A stretch of DNA of 64,000 nucleotides, taken from NCBI GenBank assembly GCA_021229015.1, contig CM037791.1:56737741-56801740 (forward strand). Reading direction: 5' to 3'. The notes below the pieces were generated by a model, which was not told where the DNA came from, made no database searches, and worked only from the letters and a program-made list of their open reading frames with translations. Numbering within the stretch: the first letter of the stretch is position 1; every line of letters starts with the position of its first letter. The DNA comes from Solen grandis (Eukaryota > Mollusca > Bivalvia > Adapedonta > Solenidae). Position numbers and translations under genes: made by a program. This document shows positions 60,220 to 64,000 of this stretch, in pieces.

Positions 60220-62033
60220 TTCTTATTCTTTTTTTCTTCCTCTTGTATTTGTGTTTATTTTGATGTGTTGCCAATGGCCCAGAACAATGAAAATTTTATG
60301 GCATATATTTCAAACCATGAGCTTTTGGATGCAATGAATTTCATATTCATATGACGTCATATAACGTCAGATTTGACGTCAGGTGAAAAAGTTTGTACGC
60401 GGTCTACAGCCTTTATTTCTAGACCGATTTTCATCAAAATTTCACAGAATATGTATGTTACGCTCTAGTTGTGCATCCCGGTGTCCGTTTTTCAAAATTC
60501 GAAAAGTCCATGGTTCTATAGCGAATCCAAGATTCGAACCAAGGTCGTAAATTTTTAAATGCTTATAAAATCTGTCCTATTTAAGAAAGAAAGTTGATAT
60601 TTAGTCAGTATATAGGTCTCTAGAAGTTTTAAACATTTTGTGAAAATAAATGTCATATGACGTCGAGTGACGTCATTATATGATAATGTATTTCTAATAT
60701 TAACAAGAATATTTCTATATGTTGAAATTGTCGAAGGGCAATGAAAATTTAAAGACAACTGCTTCAAAAGCTGAAAGTTTGATTTCTATGATTTTCATAT
60801 GCCTATGACGTCATATGACGTCACATTTGAAATATGCTACAAAAGGTTGTACGCGGTCTACAGCCATTGTTTGTAAACCGATTTTCATCAAATTTTCACA
60901 GATTGTGTATATTAAGTTCTAGTTGTGCATCCCGGTGTCCGTTTTTCAAAATTCGAAAAGTCCAAGGTTCTATATCGATTCCAAGATTCGAACCAAGGTC
61001 GTAAATTTTCAAATTCCTATAAAATCGGTCCTATTTGAGATAGAAAGATGATATTAGGTCAGTATATAGGTCTCTGGAAGTCTTAAACATTTTGTGAAAA
61101 TAAATGTCATATGACGTCACGTGACGTCATATGATAATGAATTTCTAATTCTAACAAGATTATTTCTATATGTTGAAATTTTTGAAGGGCAAATAAAATT
61201 TTATGCTGCATGCTTCAGATGCTGATATTTCGATTTCAATGATTTTCAGAAGCCTATGACGTCATATGACGTCACATTTGAAATTGACTACGAAAGTTTG
61301 TACACGGTCCAGAGCCATTATTAATGGGCCGATTTTCATCAAACTTTCACAGAATATGTAAATTTAGTTCTAGTTGTGCATCTCGGTGTCCGTTTTTTCA
61401 AAATCCGAAAAGTCCATGGTTCTATAGCGAATTCAAGATTCGAACCGAGGTCGTAAATTTTTAAATGCTTATAAAATCGGTCCTATTTGAGTTAGAAAAG
61501 TGATATTTAGTCAGTATATAGGTCTCCAAAAGTCTTAAAGATTTTGTGAAAATAAACGTCATATGACGTTACGTGACGTCATTATATGATAATGTATTTC
61601 TAATATTAACAAGAGTATTTCTATATGTTGAAATTGTCGAAGGGCAATGAAAATTTAATGACAAATGATTCAGACAATGAAATTTCGATTTCAATGGTTT
61701 TCCGAAGCCTATGACGTCATATGACGTCACATTTGAAATTGACTACAAAAGTTTGTACACGGTCCAGAACCATTATTAATGGGCCGATTTTCATCTAATT
61801 TTCACAGAATGTGTATATTACGTTCTTATTGTGTATTCCGGTGTCCGTTTTTCAAAATTCGAAAAGTCCAAGCATATACGGCGGATCCAAGATTCGAATC
61901 AATGACGTCAACATTAAATGCTTATAAAAACTGTCCTATTTGAGATAGAAAGTTGAAATTTTGTCAGTAGGTCTCTGGGTGTCTTAACAATTATGTGAAA
62001 ATAAATGTCATATGACGTCACGTGACGTCATTT
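60220..62033 (+). mobile_element. Helentron/Helitron-like non-autonomous element 4 (type C units), 3' end missing
   Basis: Four units of 453 bp starting near 60391, 60844, 61297 and 61750 (GTTTGTACGCGGTCTACAGC, GTGCATCCCGGTGTCCG, then GATTCGAACCAAGGTCG). It has no 3' hairpin/CTAG; element 5 begins at once in the middle of a unit. Confidence 0.6.
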
Positions 62034-63294
62034 GTTTATTATTATTCTTTTCTTCTTCCTAACTAAACGCTTATTTTAATATGTTGCGATAGTCCTAGGA
62101 CGATGAAATTTTTATGGATTATTAGGCACGTGAGGAAATTTTGATTTCACCCCTACTGCATATATGTAACCATATCTCAATAAATATCGATTTTTGTAAA
62201 TATATGTATGAATAAGAATTATAGCTGAATAATTGACGTTTCCAAAGATATTTAGTTTATTAAAATTTGTTTACGCAATACAAAGTTATAAGCAAAAAAA
62301 CTAAATGAAATGAAGCTAATTTTGCTGATAATATGCTGTTTTCTTGAGGTTTAACAGTCAATATCTCAGAAACGACTGAAGATAAGTTTATACATTATGC
62401 ATATAAAATGTAGCAGGTTTTAAGAGCTTTCTAACGGTACCAAGTTTATTGAAATTGGACTTCATATAAGAAAGTTACATGGAAAATAAGATATTTCATA
62501 ATCATGCATCATAAAAATATGGAAAAGGTCACGCGTAGGGGTCAACAAGCTTAAATACTTGCGCAACGACAAAAAAAAAAAAAAAAAAAAAAAAAATAGT
62601 AAATTGCAATTGATGGGCTATATCTTGATTTTGTTTTTGTTTTTTTGTTGAATGTTGACTGTTTCCAAAATAAGCATTGAAGTAAATACATGTACAACGG
62701 CACAAGACAAAAATTCGTATTTGCAACACTATGTAGCTAGCGAGCAGTTTGCAAGCCTTGAAAAATTCACACCATCTAAAAACTGCATTGTTATGCTAAC
62801 GATGGGATGTTACCTTTCAAAATATCACCATAGTTCGAAATTCCAGGAATTTATGGCAAAACTACGGAAGCCCAAACACGCCAAAATCGGTAAATACGTT
62901 TAACTACGTTACAGGTGTCGAAAGGATATAGCACTATACAAATATTCAATACTTCTTCCTACTGAGGCTAAAATTAAACAAGGTTACAACTGAGCTGGAG
63001 TGATGAAATTCTATGTGTGATGAAAGTTAGAAACTTACATTTGAACACTGTTTCATTTTTCTTTCATGTCATATGACATAGTATAAATTTTGTATGTAAA
63101 CTACATGTGCAAGATATGGGCGGACTTTTATTAAAATTCACAGAATGTGTTCTATTTGTGCTATTTTATATAGAAATAGAGGAGATAGAAAGTTGCAATT
63201 TGGACAGATTATCTATTATGTCATCTTCTATATATACTATATAAAGCAGATATTGCAGAAAGTCCTATCATTCGTTTAAACGAATGACATCTAG
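62034..63294 (+). mobile_element. Helentron/Helitron-like element 5, mostly replaced by unrelated sequence
   Basis: The 5' block (TTCTTCCTAACTAAACGC, CCTAGGACGATGAAATTTTT) runs to about 62148. Then follow about 1.1 kb without the usual units, and a normal 3' end (hairpin 63268-63287, CTAG 63291-63294). The inner part includes a poly(A) run at 62572-62596 and a possible small MITE (ACCCCTAC at 62149 and GTAGGGGT at about 62535). The 83-codon frame at 62652-62903 has no domain I recognise, and I do not call it a gene. Confidence 0.5.
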
Positions 63295-64000
63295 TTATTA
63301 TTATTATTAGGACTTTCTGCCTAAAGCAGAAAGTCCTATTGGGTTTGTACTGTTTATTCTTCTTCTTCTTATTAGGGCTTTCTGCCTCAAGCAGAAAGTC
63401 CTATTGGGTTTGTTCTGTTTTTTTATTATTAGGACTTTCTGCCCTTTCGGCAGAAAGTCCTATTGGGTTTGTACTGTTTATTCTTCTTCTTCTTCTTCTT
63501 ATTAGGACTTTCTGCCCTTTCGGCAGAAAGTCCTATTGGGTTTGTACTGTTTATTCTTCTTCTTCTTCTTATTATTATTATTCTTTTTTTCTTCCTGACT
63601 AAACGCTTATTTTTCTATGTTGCAATACTCCTAGGACGATAAAAATTTTATGACTTATTAGTCACGTGAGGAAATTTTGATTTCTATGATTTTCATATTC
63701 CTATGACGTCATATGACGTCACATTTGAAATTTGCTACAAAAGTTTGTACGCGGTCTACAGCCATTGTTTGTGAACCGATTTTCATCAAATTTTCACAGC
63801 TTGTCTATATTAAGTTCTAGATGTGCATCCCGGTGTCCGTTTTTCAAAATTCGAAAAGTCCATGGTTCTATAGCGAATCCAAGATTCGAACCAAGGTCGT
63901 AAATTTTTAAATGCTTATAAAATCTGTCCTATTTAAGATAGAAAGTTGATATTTAGTCAGTATATAGGTGTTTAGAAGTTTTAAATATTTTGTGAAAATG
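63295..64000 (+). mobile_element. Helentron/Helitron-like element 6, runs off the window
   Basis: Four stacked 5' palindromes (63310-63336, 63375-63401, 63432-63460, 63505-63533). The last two have perfect 12-bp stems (GGACTTTCTGCC/GGCAGAAAGTCC) around CTTTC. Then come (TTC)n, TTCTTCCTGACTAAACGC and a type C unit from about 63737 to the window edge. Confidence 0.65.

Noticed and set aside
62652..62903. 83-codon ORF inside element 5
   Set aside because: Length and composition are compatible with chance, there is no domain, and it follows a poly(A) tract. Too weak to annotate as a gene.

Overview
The window is eukaryotic, AT-rich and poor in genes. The repeat families, the intron sizes and the one clear host-gene exon suggest a mollusc, most likely a bivalve. 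This is inference; no rRNA, mitochondrial or other diagnostic marker is present. A 100-base run of N at 20764-20863 marks an assembly gap. Most of the window is mobile or formerly mobile DNA, much of it nested, and several element boundaries can be fixed from target-site duplications (TSDs).

Region by region. 1-2400: no gene seen. 2469-6990: a decayed non-LTR retrotransposon (reverse-transcriptase part) split by a 3.6 kb element (3264-6869) with inverted ends, a perfect 9-bp TSD, a 23-bp minisatellite and an intact SGNH-hydrolase-like ORF. 7930-8604: TATA-like promoter and first coding exon of a ZNF395/ZNF704/SLC2A4RG-like gene. 8605-30100: probable intron or intergenic DNA with TTAA-flanked hairpin MITEs, tRNA-derived SINEs, a TIR MITE, copies of an AGCTCACCTGAGC-type family and tandem repeats. 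One candidate exon lies at 24059-24108.

30109-51352 looks like one very large, old DNA transposon of the Tnp2/CACTA (EnSpm) type. Each flank holds about eleven copies of the palindrome TTCATGAA in roughly 0.3 kb. Between them are two divergently transcribed multi-exon genes. On the minus strand is a C2H2-finger plus Tnp2-like transposase gene (35714 to 30800). On the plus strand is a small coiled-coil protein gene, possibly BEN-related (36177 to 50686). Both genes carry disabling changes. Later insertions sit inside: a CTCGGCCC-type MITE (36737-37416), an AGCTCACC-type element containing a 161-bp tandem-repeat element (40436-43083), and a hAT-like MITE (43888-50112) that itself contains a 5.7 kb LINE with RNase H (44196-49919, 14-bp TSD).

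51691-54618 is an AGCTCACC-type element on the minus strand with two plus-strand copies of the same family inserted in it. 54768-64000 is a head-to-tail series of Helitron/Helentron-like non-autonomous elements. They have 5' palindromes, tandem units of about 440-460 bp, and 3' hairpins followed by CTAG. Together they carry about 55 exact copies (counted by eye) of the CREB/ATF site TGACGTCA. The only likely host gene is the ZNF395/704-like one; the rest is a layered record of transposition.
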